A stretch of 64,000 bases of DNA. Source: Lentisphaeraceae bacterium (GTDB lineage: Bacteria > Verrucomicrobiota > Lentisphaeria > Lentisphaerales > Lentisphaeraceae). A program made the translations under genes and the position numbers. Below, piece after piece: positions 1 through 9,010 of this stretch. The notes beneath the pieces were generated by a model. The model was not told where the DNA came from. It saw only the letters and a list, made by a program, of their open reading frames with translations, and ran no database searches. The stretch's first letter is position 1. The number at the start of each line of letters is the position of its first letter. The DNA is taken from positions 27,344-91,343 of the forward strand of contig JAJPOQ010000022.1 in assembly GCA_021232515.1 (NCBI GenBank), written 5' to 3'.

Positions 1-1148
1 CGACAGTTCTCGAAGGTTATTGGCCAGAAGACGAAAAAGAGCTTTTAGAAGCAGACTCATTGATTGTTTACTCTGACGGTTTGGGTAACCACATAATGAA
101 TGGCTATTTTCAAATGATGGATCTTTGGGTGAAGTCTGGTAAATCCGTTGGTTTTCTTCATAAATCTATTCAAGTTCCTAAAGGTCACAAAAGTAAGATG
201 ATGATGTCATGGACAGGAGGTTACTATGAGAAATATTACTCGACAGATCCTCAGTGGGAATGCGATGCCATTTTAAACAAGAATCATGAGATAAGTAATG
301 GTGTCGGGAAGTTTAAGGTTAGAGATGAATGGCTTTTTAATATTCGCTTTGATAAGAAGTTGAAACTAACTCCGATTCTTTCGGGGAAGCCAGATGACTT
401 GGCTCGTTCAGGCAAATACACGTCTCACCAAAGCGAAATACCTTCAGTGTCTAAAAATAAAGGCAGAGAAGAGACAGTTATGTGGACTCACCAGGGGAAA
501 GACCAAGGACGATCTTTTGTTTTTGCAGGAGGGCACTATCACGAAAACTGGAATCGCAAAAATTTACTTAAGTTAGTTTTAAACGCGATAGTTTGGAGCA
601 CAGGTTTAGAAGTCCCAGAGAAAGGTGTTTCCTTCACTAAAGTGACAGATGCAGAGCTGGATGCCGATATGAGTGAAGATAGAGCTGATACTGTCTGGCA
701 GAATGAAAAGTCTATACTGATGAAAGCGTCATTGAAGTTTAGTAGTGGAATTATTACAGATAAGTCTCCTGGTAAATCAGTTGCTATCGATATTCCTGTA
801 GGCAACGAAAAAGAGTTGACTTTACTTGTTCTAGATGGAGGGAATGGCATTAGTTGTGACCATACTGTTTGGGCATCCCCTACATTGCACTTTGGAGAGT
901 CTAAAAAAAAATTGACCGATTATAAGTGGGAACAGGCCGTGACAGGTTGGCGTTCAATCTTGATTGATAAAGGTTTGAATGGTCAAGACCTGAAGTTAAA
1001 CGGTGAATTAGTTACAGGCATAGCCTCGCATAGTGTATCAGTTATTCGTTATAAACTTCCAGAGGGAGTGACGCGTTTTACAACTACTGCAGGTTTAGCA
1101 GACTCTAGAGTGGGTGGTTCTGTACAGTTTCAGGTTTATTTGAAATAA
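1..1148 (+). CDS. ThuA-like domain protein with C-terminal NPCBM domain (5' partial)
   Basis: The gene runs in from the left edge: frame 3 is open from base 3, and the reading before the first possible TTG start (base 60) still looks like protein (EGYWPEDEKELLEAD). The N-terminal half resembles ThuA/trehalose-utilisation-type glutamine-amidotransferase-like domains, which recur in Planctomycetes and Lentisphaerae; the pieces LIVYSDG, GKSVGFLHKSIQVPKG and FAGGHYHENW fit that fold. The last 120 residues match the NPCBM carbohydrate-binding module pattern, with TLLVLDGGNG, SHSVSVIRYKLPEG and GGSVQFQVYL. The protein is probably secreted and acts on or binds sugar, but the signal peptide would lie outside the window. 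It ends one base before the convergent comEC-like gene. The enzymatic activity is unknown. Confidence 0.7.
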   Translation, partial: TVLEGYWPEDEKELLEADSLIVYSDGLGNHIMNGYFQMMDLWVKSGKSVGFLHKSIQVPKGHKSKMMMSWTGGYYEKYYSTDPQWECDAILNKNHEISNGVGKFKVRDEWLFNIRFDKKLKLTPILSGKPDDLARSGKYTSHQSEIPSVSKNKGREETVMWTHQGKDQGRSFVFAGGHYHENWNRKNLLKLVLNAIVWSTGLEVPEKGVSFTKVTDAELDADMSEDRADTVWQNEKSILMKASLKFSSGIITDKSPGKSVAIDIPVGNEKELTLLVLDGGNGISCDHTVWASPTLHFGESKKKLTDYKWEQAVTGWRSILIDKGLNGQDLKLNGELVTGIASHSVSVIRYKLPEGVTRFTTTAGLADSRVGGSVQFQVYLK

Positions 1149-1149
1149 C

Positions 1150-3219
1150 TTACAGATAGAGTATTTCACTTGAGTTTGTATTCTGATACTCATTTTCAAA
1201 AATATGGACTTTATCTCTGTAGTTAATTTTTATAGTTGTTGATTCATACTTTTTAGTCTGAATTTGTATGCGTAGAGTTTCTCCTCCTGCCAGTCTTTCC
1301 TGAAAGGTGAATGACTCCTCCTCACTGCTTTGTTGAAATGTTATTTCTTGATTTGCTGTTTTCCTGCTTTGGTATTCGCCATGAGTTGCTAGAAGCTTCT
1401 TTTTGAAGTAGTGATTTTTGTTTTTAGGAAAGTACACTTTTTGTATTTTAGATGATTCTTTTATGTCAGCAAGATATTTTGTTTGTGCAGACTTTGCTTG
1501 AGTGAAAACAATCATATCAAAATCTTGGTTAATCTCATCTCTGACCATTTCGTAAGAATTACAGTTGACTCCATACTTCTTATCTTCAAAGTTTATCACC
1601 AAGCTAGGAATATTTGCTCCAGTTGAAGAGTAGATTTTTATGTAATTCTCTCTTTGAGGTAAAGAAATAAAAAGATAAGCGAGAACACAGAGCGAGAGAA
1701 CCTTTTTACTTGGTGCTTTCTTGATAAGAACTGTAAAGAAAAGTGTATATGTGAGAAGAATGAAGAGAGGATTGACCTCAGGTGTCTTCCAAAAAACTGC
1801 TCCCATTGAGCAGAGTTTATCTAGTGACGAAATCAAGGTTTCTTGAATTGTATAAATGAATGAAAAACCTGTTAGGCTGAGGGCTGCCAAGTAAAATATA
1901 AGCAAAGCAATTGAGCTTGTAAAAATATTTATAATGAAAGCCATAGGACTGACAGTTTGGTTTAATAGAATGTTGAGGCCCCATGAAGATAAGGACGCCG
2001 TTAGACTGCAAAGAAGAAGCATTATAAACTTATGAGATAGTGAAAGTGTCGGAGGTGAACTGCCTTTCCATTTATTTCTCTCATTGAGAGTTATGAAAAA
2101 GAACAGGCTTTTCTCGTAAACTAAGACAAGACTTGTTGTGATTGTGAAAGTGTAGATAAAGCCAGCAGAGACAATGTTTAGCGGATTCATGATCAGAAGT
2201 ATGGTTGCAGACAGTGCAAGATTGTTGAGGCCTGTCGATGGCAGTCGGTATGCTCTGGCAATGTTCCACACTGATAACATGACAAAAGCTCGAATAGCCG
2301 ATGGTGGGCATCCAGTCATAAAGACATAGATCCAAACTAGACTTAAGAGAAGATATGTTTGGCTTGGTTTACTTACTGGGATTAGCCTGATGAAGGAAAA
2401 GAAGAATAGAGCTGCAATACCCACGTGTAGTCCAGAAACCGCAAATAAATGTGCAGTTCCACTTTTTTGATAAATATCTCGTTCTTGAGGTTTAAGAATT
2501 CCTTTATAGCCAAAGAAGATAGAGGCTAAAAGCCGTTTGTTTTTATCTAGCGAGATACCTTTTGTGGCTTTCGCTATAATTTGATTTCGCCAAAGATAAA
2601 TTTGGCGGCATATAGAGTCATAACGGCTAACTGAATTTAAGCTTGAAGTTTTATCAGCTCGAACAAAATAAAGTATACCATTTGACTTAAGGTGAGTTTC
2701 ATATGAGAAGATTTTACTGAGCTTCGGAGTCGAAACTTTTCTAAATGCTCCTTCGACTTCAATCGTATCTCCAAACTTATATTTATCGTCTATTTGAGAC
2801 AAACGAATTTTCGTTTTGAAGTCCTGCCAGCGATTATTTAAGAAAATTTCATCAGTTTTTATAATAAAAGCCGTTTTATCTACGTTCCATTGTAAGGTTT
2901 TATCTGGGAAGTGCACATTTGTAACAGTCCCTCTAACTTTTGCATAGAAATTTTGGTTAGAGGTATAAGGTTGTTTACTTGGGCCGATATTTAAGAAGCC
3001 AAAAAGTATTCCTGCTGTGAGAAGAGGGATAAGCCATTTTCCATTTTTTGTTTGTTTCCAGATATGGATGACAGGAAATGCTAAAATGGTAGTTAAATAA
3101 GATGCTGTGGTTAGGTATGGTAATGAGAGCGATAGGCTGAGAAGTCCTGTCGATAAGAATAATGACAAGCAAGGAATTGCTGGATTATTCATAGTTTTGT
3201 CAATTAATTTTGAAATCAT
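1150..3219 (-). CDS. ComEC/Rec2-family DNA-uptake channel protein with degenerate C-terminal domain
   Basis: At 689 residues this has the ComEC layout: N-terminal membrane helices (about 12-60), a DUF4131/OB-like periplasmic part (about 80-190), and the polytopic Competence domain with the diagnostic HLFAVSGLHVGI near residue 260. ComEC forms the inner-membrane channel that brings single-stranded DNA into the cell in natural transformation. The C-terminal third sits where the metallo-beta-lactamase domain normally is. It has the expected strand pattern, but the TH-x-D-x-DH ligand segment reads as VFTQAKSAQTKYL, so metal binding looks lost. No other competence gene lies nearby. The start is the ATG at 3219; an in-frame ATG lies ten codons downstream. 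It is divergent from the secreted protein at 3309. Confidence 0.85.
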   Translation of the reverse strand: MISKLIDKTMNNPAIPCLSLFLSTGLLSLSLSLPYLTTASYLTTILAFPVIHIWKQTKNGKWLIPLLTAGILFGFLNIGPSKQPYTSNQNFYAKVRGTVTNVHFPDKTLQWNVDKTAFIIKTDEIFLNNRWQDFKTKIRLSQIDDKYKFGDTIEVEGAFRKVSTPKLSKIFSYETHLKSNGILYFVRADKTSSLNSVSRYDSICRQIYLWRNQIIAKATKGISLDKNKRLLASIFFGYKGILKPQERDIYQKSGTAHLFAVSGLHVGIAALFFFSFIRLIPVSKPSQTYLLLSLVWIYVFMTGCPPSAIRAFVMLSVWNIARAYRLPSTGLNNLALSATILLIMNPLNIVSAGFIYTFTITTSLVLVYEKSLFFFITLNERNKWKGSSPPTLSLSHKFIMLLLCSLTASLSSWGLNILLNQTVSPMAFIINIFTSSIALLIFYLAALSLTGFSFIYTIQETLISSLDKLCSMGAVFWKTPEVNPLFILLTYTLFFTVLIKKAPSKKVLSLCVLAYLFISLPQRENYIKIYSSTGANIPSLVINFEDKKYGVNCNSYEMVRDEINQDFDMIVFTQAKSAQTKYLADIKESSKIQKVYFPKNKNHYFKKKLLATHGEYQSRKTANQEITFQQSSEEESFTFQERLAGGETLRIQIQTKKYESTTIKINYRDKVHIFENEYQNTNSSEILYL

Positions 3220-3308
3220 GTATGTACCCTTGTAAGACGAATAGACTCTAATGGTCTAAAGTTGTCAATCGGTACAATAAAAGTTGTAGAACCAGGGAAA
3301 AGAATTTT

Positions 3309-4670
3309 ATGAAGCGCTATTTCTTCACAATGTTATTAATCGCATCACTATCTGCTTTCGCAGAATTAAGTATTAAAAATGAAAAAGATCGAGTTCTTCT
3401 TGAAGATGCAGTGATCTTATCTTCTAAGTTCCTAGCTAAAGATTCCAAAAGTGCTGAAGGGAATGCTCTCCTAAAGTTTGCATCTTGGTTAGATGCAACT
3501 GATAAGCGTATTAAGGCGATGAAGGCTAAAGCTATATTTGGTGATAAAATAGAAGCTTTATCGGGATCGATTACGACAGATTTATTTATTCGTAAAATAC
3601 TAAACCGTCAAGATGAATTAAAAAGTAGCACATCTACAAGATTGCTCTACATAGTGGTGGGAAAATCAATAGCACCATCTAACTCAAAAATGTCAGCTCT
3701 TTACAGCGAATTTAGTAACTATGAGCTGAATTTGGATAAGCTTTTAAAAGATGCGCCTAGGCCTGTGAAAATTGATTTGGTTGCTGAAAAGGCTAAAGCA
3801 GAAAGAGAAGCTGTTAAAATAGAAGAAGACAATAAAACTTTAAAAGAGTCTTACAACAATGGTGCATCAGCAGAAGATGTCGAGTTAATCCTAGATGGTA
3901 CAACATTTAAATCGTTTAACTATTCTGAAAGCACAGTTTTAGATGCAATTAATCGTATTACTCATAAGCTTTATTGGCGTGGAGTACAGATGAAAATTCA
4001 GGGTAACCGAATTAGTTATTCGTCCACAACAAAATCAACCAATGGTGCAGTCTACTATCATGGACCACTTCAAATACCTAATTTTGAAGAGTATTCAGTA
4101 GAAAATAAAACCGTACGTCAAGTCTTGGATCATATTTCCACAAACATTCGTGTTTTATGGAAAGTACAGGATGGCGCCATTGTGTTTTATGATGATGAAG
4201 TTCCAGATCCAGAAATACCTGAAGGAGGTTTAGCCTCAAATATGATGAAGGATTTGATGAAAGGCAGTTTGAAGGAACTGCTTAAATACCGTGGGAAAAC
4301 AATTGAGATGAATGGCTTAATTACTGGAATCGGTCGTCATGATTACAAAACGGACTTTTTAGCTCTAGATGGTGGTAGTGTAAGAATTTACATTAATAAG
4401 TCTGATGTTGATGAAAAAATGTACAGAAGACTAAATACTAGCATTGATGATTGGAAAAAAGAAGGTGGTAATGCGGCCTTAATCAAGAAGTTAAGACAAA
4501 TGAAGTTAGACGGCGAAGAGATAGATCGCCGTACAGTTGGTAATGCAACAGCTTTTGTTCAATTTAAAGCTAAAGTAGACGGGATTGACCGTGGTCGCTT
4601 AGTTTTCAAAGAAGTTAAGTACATTAAAATTGAAGAAAGTGGTGAGTACTTAATTAAAAATATGAACTAG
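3309..4670 (+). CDS. Secreted protein with STN-like and OB-fold-like regions, function unknown
   Basis: A 453-residue protein with a clear signal peptide (positively charged start, LLIASLSAFA, cleavage before ELS). The middle (about 200-295) resembles short STN/secretin-N0-type domains: FNYSESTVLDAINRITHKL, then VRQVLDHISTNIRVLWKV and GAIVFYDDE. The last 120 residues (YRGKTIEMNGLITGIG, FLALDGGSVRIYI) resemble the OB-fold 'tRNA_anti-like' class, which need not bind RNA. A Lys/Glu-rich, probably helical segment lies near 155-185. A similar STN-like protein and a similar C-terminal OB-like tail occur at 53.1-56.3 kb. The ribosome site AGGGA precedes the ATG. The product is envelope-located by inference; I do not recognise a named family. 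Confidence 0.6.
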   Translation: MKRYFFTMLLIASLSAFAELSIKNEKDRVLLEDAVILSSKFLAKDSKSAEGNALLKFASWLDATDKRIKAMKAKAIFGDKIEALSGSITTDLFIRKILNRQDELKSSTSTRLLYIVVGKSIAPSNSKMSALYSEFSNYELNLDKLLKDAPRPVKIDLVAEKAKAEREAVKIEEDNKTLKESYNNGASAEDVELILDGTTFKSFNYSESTVLDAINRITHKLYWRGVQMKIQGNRISYSSTTKSTNGAVYYHGPLQIPNFEEYSVENKTVRQVLDHISTNIRVLWKVQDGAIVFYDDEVPDPEIPEGGLASNMMKDLMKGSLKELLKYRGKTIEMNGLITGIGRHDYKTDFLALDGGSVRIYINKSDVDEKMYRRLNTSIDDWKKEGGNAALIKKLRQMKLDGEEIDRRTVGNATAFVQFKAKVDGIDRGRLVFKEVKYIKIEESGEYLIKNMN

Positions 4671-4710
4671 TTAGTTTTTATTTTTGAAAACTAGTCTTAC
4701 ACTAAAGCCT

Positions 4711-5061
4711 ATGAAGAAAACTCTTAAAATACTATCTGCTATCTGTTTGGGAAGCATAATTCCGGTTTCGGCGTATGCTGAAGATCAGGGTTCTGCACTC
4801 GTTACAGATGCTGAATTTGAGCAGATAAATATATCAATAGATAGTGATGGTAGAGTTTGTTTAGAAGGCATGCCTGTCTCGATCAAAGAACTTAAAGAGT
4901 TTATAAGTTCTTATGTAGATGGAGACAAGGCTATAGTTGTTGTGGTCGCTGATGAAGAATCAACGGCCGAACTAGTCTTGAGAGTGATGAACATCTGTTG
5001 TAATTATAAAATTAACAAAGTGAAGCTCATCTACTCTCCTGCTTGGAATCACAAAAGCTAA
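4711..5061 (+). CDS. Secreted ExbD/TolR-like periplasmic domain protein
   Basis: From the ATG at 4711 this is 116 residues with a signal peptide ending in VSAYA before EDQ. An in-frame TTG at 4684 would add nine residues ahead of the basic N-terminus and is less likely. The mature part follows the periplasmic domain of ExbD/TolR: INISIDSDGRVCLEGMPVS, a helix, AIVVVVADEES, a helix, then KVKLIYSP. ExbD proteins normally have an uncleaved transmembrane helix carrying the proton-path Asp; here there is a signal sequence without that Asp. No exbB-like gene is in the window. It lies 40 bases after the STN/OB protein on the same strand and is probably co-transcribed. The stop overlaps the end of the convergent ABC-F gene by 4 bases. 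Confidence 0.6.
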   Translation: MKKTLKILSAICLGSIIPVSAYAEDQGSALVTDAEFEQINISIDSDGRVCLEGMPVSIKELKEFISSYVDGDKAIVVVVADEESTAELVLRVMNICCNYKINKVKLIYSPAWNHKS

Positions 5062-6671
5062 GCTTTAGCGTTTTTCTTCTTCCAAGCTTCGTAGTCTTCC
5101 ATATTTCCTGGATAGTTAGTGATCTTGCCATCTTCTATCTCAAGCACTCTTGTTGCCAATGAGTTTACAAACTCTCGGTCGTGACTTACGAAAATTACCG
5201 GTTGTTCAACTAAAGTTAATGCATAGTTCAATGCTTCGATTGCTTCTAGGTCCAAGTGATTGGTAGGTTCGTCGAGAATAAGGACGTTACCACCTTCAAG
5301 AAGCATTTTGGCAATTATAAGCCTAGCTTTTTCGCCACCAGAAAGAACATTGATTTTCTTTTCAACTTCTTCTTTTCTAAAAAGCATCTTACCCATGTGA
5401 CTACGTAGGTCTTGGTCAGTGATACCCTCATTTGGACAGAATTGACCTAGCCAATCAATCGCAGTCATATCTGGATTAAGGAAGTTAGTGTTATCCTGTG
5501 GGAAGTAACTGATTTGAATCGTGTCACCATGCTTAACACTACCTGAGTCAGGCTCTATTTCTTTAATAAGAGCTTTGAGTAAAGTTGTCTTACCAACACC
5601 ATTTGAACCAATGATTGCGACTCGTTCATCGTTAGCGATATTTAAGCTGAAGTCTTTGAATAGTTCGTCATCATATGTCTTTGAGATCTCTTCGGCTTCG
5701 ATCACTTGCTCACCAAGCTTCTCTAAAGGTTTGAAGCGGATATATGGTGAAATTCTGCTACTTGGCTTAAATTCGTCAACTTGCATTCTTTCAAGTTCTT
5801 TACGTCTAGCAGTAGCTTGTTTTGCTTTACTTGCGTTTGCACCGAAACGAGAGATAAAGGTCTTGAGCTCAGTAGCTCTTTTCTCTTTCTTCTCGTTATC
5901 TCTTTGTTGTCTTTCGAGAGCGATTTCATTGGCGATCATGAATGAATCATAGTTGCCAGAGAAAAGTCTTAGTTCAGAGTAGTCTAAGTCAGCAGTGTCA
6001 GTACAAAGAGAGTTAAGGAAGTAACGGTCATGCGATATGACTAAAACGGTACCAGTGTGACGCGAAAGGAAGTTAACTAACCAGTCGATAGTTTCCATGT
6101 CAAGATGGTTGGTAGGTTCGTCCAGTAGCATGATGTCTGGGTTTGCAAATAGAATTTGCGCTAGGAGAACTCTGAATTTTAGTCCGCCTGAAAGCGTGTT
6201 CATTTTCTCGCCATGAGAGTCTTCATTTATACCAAGTCCGCTAAGAACTTTAGACGCGTCTGCTTCCATGGTGTAGCCACCATTGTCGCCGAAGTCTATC
6301 TCTAACTCACCGTATAGACGATCACTTTCTTCATCAGTTATTTCACCAGTGTCAGACTTCGCATAGAGTTCTTCGCGCTCAAGGTGAAGTTTCCAAAGTT
6401 TTTCGTTGCCCATATATACAGTGTCGATGACTTTGAAGTCATCGTACTCATAATGGTCCTGTTTTAGGAAAGCCATACTACAGTCTTTGTCGATCGAGAC
6501 TTGGCCGCTAGTTTGTTCTAGCTCACCACTAAGGATTTTCATGAATGTCGATTTACCGACGCCATTTGCACCGATAATACCATATCGTGCACCAGGAAGG
6601 AATTTTACAGAAACGTTTTCGAAAAGAATTTTCTTTCCGAATCTCATAGAAAGGTTTGAAGCAGCAATCAT
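5058..6671 (-). CDS. ybiT: ABC-F family ATPase, YbiT type
   Basis: A 537-residue protein with two ABC cassettes and no membrane segment. Cassette 1 has Walker A GANGVGKST (about 35), signature LSGGLKF and Walker B MLLDEPTNHLD. Cassette 2 has GSNGVGKTT (about 355), LSGGEKARL and LILDEPTNHLD. The linker (about 240-310) is charged and includes FISRFGANASKAKQATAR. N-terminal wording such as GRYG-like ARYGIIGANG and KILSGELE matches YbiT more closely than EttA or Uup. ABC-F proteins act on the ribosome, gating translation or protecting against antibiotics; the client of YbiT is not firmly known. A sigma70-like promoter is proposed at 6752-6779. The gene is probably monocistronic. Confidence 0.9.
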   Translation of the reverse strand: MIAASNLSMRFGKKILFENVSVKFLPGARYGIIGANGVGKSTFMKILSGELEQTSGQVSIDKDCSMAFLKQDHYEYDDFKVIDTVYMGNEKLWKLHLEREELYAKSDTGEITDEESDRLYGELEIDFGDNGGYTMEADASKVLSGLGINEDSHGEKMNTLSGGLKFRVLLAQILFANPDIMLLDEPTNHLDMETIDWLVNFLSRHTGTVLVISHDRYFLNSLCTDTADLDYSELRLFSGNYDSFMIANEIALERQQRDNEKKEKRATELKTFISRFGANASKAKQATARRKELERMQVDEFKPSSRISPYIRFKPLEKLGEQVIEAEEISKTYDDELFKDFSLNIANDERVAIIGSNGVGKTTLLKALIKEIEPDSGSVKHGDTIQISYFPQDNTNFLNPDMTAIDWLGQFCPNEGITDQDLRSHMGKMLFRKEEVEKKINVLSGGEKARLIIAKMLLEGGNVLILDEPTNHLDLEAIEALNYALTLVEQPVIFVSHDREFVNSLATRVLEIEDGKITNYPGNMEDYEAWKKKNAKA

Positions 6672-6751
6672 AATTTAAAAGTGATATCTAAAATTTATAA
6701 GTTTAAGAATAAAAAATGCACGAAGGCAATCTTTTATGAAAATTGTCGGGT

Positions 6752-6779
6752 AAGATAAAATAGCTGGATTTAATGTCAA
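6752..6779 (-). promoter_or_regulatory. Predicted sigma70-type promoter of the ABC-F gene
   Basis: On the minus strand there is a perfect -35 TTGACA (6779-6774), a 16-base spacer and TATCTT (6757-6752). The start would fall near 6745, leaving a leader of about 74 bases before the ATG at 6671. Consensus matching only. Confidence 0.4.
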
Positions 6780-6807
6780 GCTCATTCATTGGATGAGCAG
6801 ACTATTG

Positions 6808-7506
6808 CTACTTGAAATAGCTTATTTCCTCAGCCGTTAACTCACGGTGTTTTCCTGAATCGAGCTCCAGGTCTAAGATTATTTCGCCAATAGAGCTACG
6901 GTGAAGTGCTACTACTACGTTGCCGACAGCCTCGAACATTCTTTTTACTTGGTGGAATCTACCTTCACAAATTTGAAGCTCATATTTGCAATCTTCTAGT
7001 TCTTTGATTATTGCAGGAAGAGTGATTTTATCATCATTGTCTAACATGACGCCTTCCTCAAGTTGAGTCATATCTTCCTTTGTTAAAGGCTCATGACTTG
7101 TGACGATATAAGTTTTGAAACATTTCTTTTTAGGAGAAGTTATCTTGTGAGACCATTTACCATTATCAGTAAGTAAGACTAAACCGGTTGTATCTATATC
7201 AAGTCGACCACATGAAAAGGGTTCTCTGGCAGCATATTCTTCGGGAAGTAAATCAAGAACTGTTCTATTTTTATCATCTTTTGTGCTGCAAATATAGCCC
7301 ATGGGTTTATTAAGCATGATGTAAATAAATTCTTTGTAGACAAGTTTTTTATCATTGAAGTAGATACTGTCTGTGTCAGGAGAGATTTTGGTTTGAGGGT
7401 TTGTTATAGTTTTATCATTTACAGTTATATTACCTTGGCGAACCTTTTTAGTAGATTCTGCGCGGCCCATAGTTGTGCACTTTGAGATAAAACGATCAAG
7501 TCTCAT
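6808..7506 (-). CDS. rsuA: RsuA-family rRNA pseudouridine synthase
   Basis: Starting at the ATG at 7506 the protein has 232 residues and opens directly with the S4 RNA-binding domain (MRLDRFISK, KVRQGNITVN). An upstream in-frame start at 7560 would add 18 residues that do not fit the family. The catalytic motif GRLDIDTTGLVLLT, with its Asp near residue 103, is intact, as are the KCFKTYIV and EGRFHQVKRMF segments. RsuA makes pseudouridine 516 in 16S rRNA; RluE/RluF relatives modify 23S rRNA, so the exact target is inferred. The gene is divergent from the small membrane protein at 7650. A 6-bp hairpin just past the stop (GCTCAT/ATGAGC) lacks a good T-run. Confidence 0.85.
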   Translation of the reverse strand: MRLDRFISKCTTMGRAESTKKVRQGNITVNDKTITNPQTKISPDTDSIYFNDKKLVYKEFIYIMLNKPMGYICSTKDDKNRTVLDLLPEEYAAREPFSCGRLDIDTTGLVLLTDNGKWSHKITSPKKKCFKTYIVTSHEPLTKEDMTQLEEGVMLDNDDKITLPAIIKELEDCKYELQICEGRFHQVKRMFEAVGNVVVALHRSSIGEIILDLELDSGKHRELTAEEISYFK

Positions 7507-7649
7507 ATTTTTTTTACTCCAGATTTTGCGAGACTTTAGCGGCTTTGTAGTAAAGGTCAATCACGATTGGAATAGAGTCTTTAGTTGTAAAGTTTGCATT
7601 TATAATCCCTGAAGAATTAAATTATTATAAGAAATAAGGGGAGGTAGCT

Positions 7650-7817
7650 ATGATTGAACTCTTAGCATTGCTGGCTTATTTCGGTGCAATGGTTGTACCT
7701 TTGATTGTGATAGTTGTTTTAGAGTATCATGCCAGCGGGATCATAGAAAAACGGCACCATATGGCAATTTTAAAATTTATGAAGAAAAATGCCAAACTGG
7801 TGATTCATAAAAAATAG
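7650..7817 (+). CDS. Small 55-residue single-pass membrane protein, unknown function
   Basis: An ATG at 7650 opens a 55-codon frame ending in TAG at 7817. It is preceded by a very strong ribosome site (AAGGGGAGGT, about 6 bases upstream), much better than most genes here. The product has one hydrophobic helix (about residues 3-24: LLALLAYFGAMVVPLIVIVV). A charged, His- and Lys-rich tail of about 30 residues follows (EKRHH, KFMKKNAK), suggesting a membrane anchor with a cytoplasmic basic tail. A strong terminator follows 20 bases after the stop, so this is a self-contained transcription unit between rsuA and alr. I recognise no family. Confidence 0.7.
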   Translation: MIELLALLAYFGAMVVPLIVIVVLEYHASGIIEKRHHMAILKFMKKNAKLVIHKK

Positions 7818-7836
7818 TCTTTTATTGTTTAAGATT

Positions 7837-7861
7837 AAGTCCTCACATTGAGGACTTTTTT
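7837..7861 (+). terminator. Rho-independent terminator after the small membrane protein gene
   Basis: A perfect 9-bp stem AAGTCCTCA / TGAGGACTT with a 3-base loop (CAT) runs straight into a T-run. It ends the 7650-7817 unit and separates it from alr. Confidence 0.9.
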
Positions 7862-7912
7862 GTTAATAAAGAGTAGTTTAGAGAATAATAAACTTAACTT
7901 GATACAATTTTT

Positions 7913-9010
7913 ATGGCTCGCAATATTTTAGAGATAAGGCTTGATCTAATTCAAAAAAACTTTGAGTTGATTCAGAAGCACGTGAAGCCTCTTTCGCTTA
8001 TGGCAGTTCTTAAGGCAAACGCCTATGGGCTAGGAGCTACAGAAGTCGGTCAAGCTCTAAAAGAAGTCGGTTGTTCAAGATTTGGTGTTGCAGATGTAAA
8101 CGAAGCTTTAGAATTGCAGCACTTAGAAGTTCCATTGCAGATCTTAGGGGATATCATTGATTTTGAAATACCTAAACTGGTTTCAGAAGAGTTTATTATA
8201 CCAGTCACATCTTATGAAAATGCCTTGAAGATCTCTAAAGAAGCAGAAAGCCAGAATAAGAAAGCTTCTGTTCATTTTTTGATCGATACAGGCATGGGAC
8301 GTTTGGGAATGCCGATTGATTTAAGTTTTGAAACAATTCAGCGAGTATCTTCTCTTAAGAATTTATCTTTTGATGGCATCTACTCACATTTCCCCCATGC
8401 TTATGGCGATCGTAGCTTTTCAGAAAAGCAGATCGAAAAATTCATCGACTTACTGAATAAACTTAAGAGTCAGAATATTTCCTTTGGTGAAGTTCACTTC
8501 GCAAATAGTGACGGTTTGCACAATATCGATGCATCAGTTGAGCAGCCATTTAGTATGGTGCGTAGCGGCATTAACTTATACGGCTATTATGATTTAGAGG
8601 GCACTCATAAGTTTGAACTAAATGAAGTCCTGAGTTTAAAGTCAAAGTTAGTGTCTGTAAGAGAGTTGCCTCAAGGCGCAACTGTTGGTTATGGTCGAAC
8701 CTATACCCTCTCAAAACCTATGAAAGTAGGGACCGTTGCCATCGGTTATGCAGATGGCTTACCGATAGAGTTTTCGAATAAAGGGAGACTTGTTGTAAAT
8801 GGCGTATCCTGTCCGATCATTGGTCGAGTTTCGATGGATTATACAACTATAGATTTATCAAATGTTGATGCTGAAGTTGGTGATGAGGTTTTATGTTTAA
8901 GTGAAGCATATGATGTAAATGACTGGGCAAAAGATTCAGGAACGATTAGTTACGATATTATTTGTTCATTGGGTTCTCGGGTTAAAAGAGTTTATCTGAA
9001 TGGCAAATAA
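7913..9010 (+). CDS. alr: Alanine racemase
   Basis: A 365-residue PLP enzyme of usual length that interconverts L- and D-alanine for peptidoglycan. The PLP lysine is in MAVLKANAYGLGA (K34). The barrel landmarks THFPHAYGD-like YSHFPHAYGD, FANSDGLH and MVRSGINLYG follow. The C-terminal beta domain carries VGYGRTYT (catalytic Tyr region) and GRVSMDYTTID. No clear Shine-Dalgarno precedes the ATG; a TACAAT box only five bases upstream suggests a very short or absent leader. It is followed by, and overlaps, a HAD phosphatase gene, so the two are co-transcribed. Confidence 0.93.
   Translation: MARNILEIRLDLIQKNFELIQKHVKPLSLMAVLKANAYGLGATEVGQALKEVGCSRFGVADVNEALELQHLEVPLQILGDIIDFEIPKLVSEEFIIPVTSYENALKISKEAESQNKKASVHFLIDTGMGRLGMPIDLSFETIQRVSSLKNLSFDGIYSHFPHAYGDRSFSEKQIEKFIDLLNKLKSQNISFGEVHFANSDGLHNIDASVEQPFSMVRSGINLYGYYDLEGTHKFELNEVLSLKSKLVSVRELPQGATVGYGRTYTLSKPMKVGTVAIGYADGLPIEFSNKGRLVVNGVSCPIIGRVSMDYTTIDLSNVDAEVGDEVLCLSEAYDVNDWAKDSGTISYDIICSLGSRVKRVYLNGK

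Noticed and set aside
5521..5952. Reading frame opposite the ABC-F gene
   Set aside because: Mirror of a well-conserved gene; composition is Ser/Leu-rich with no family match.
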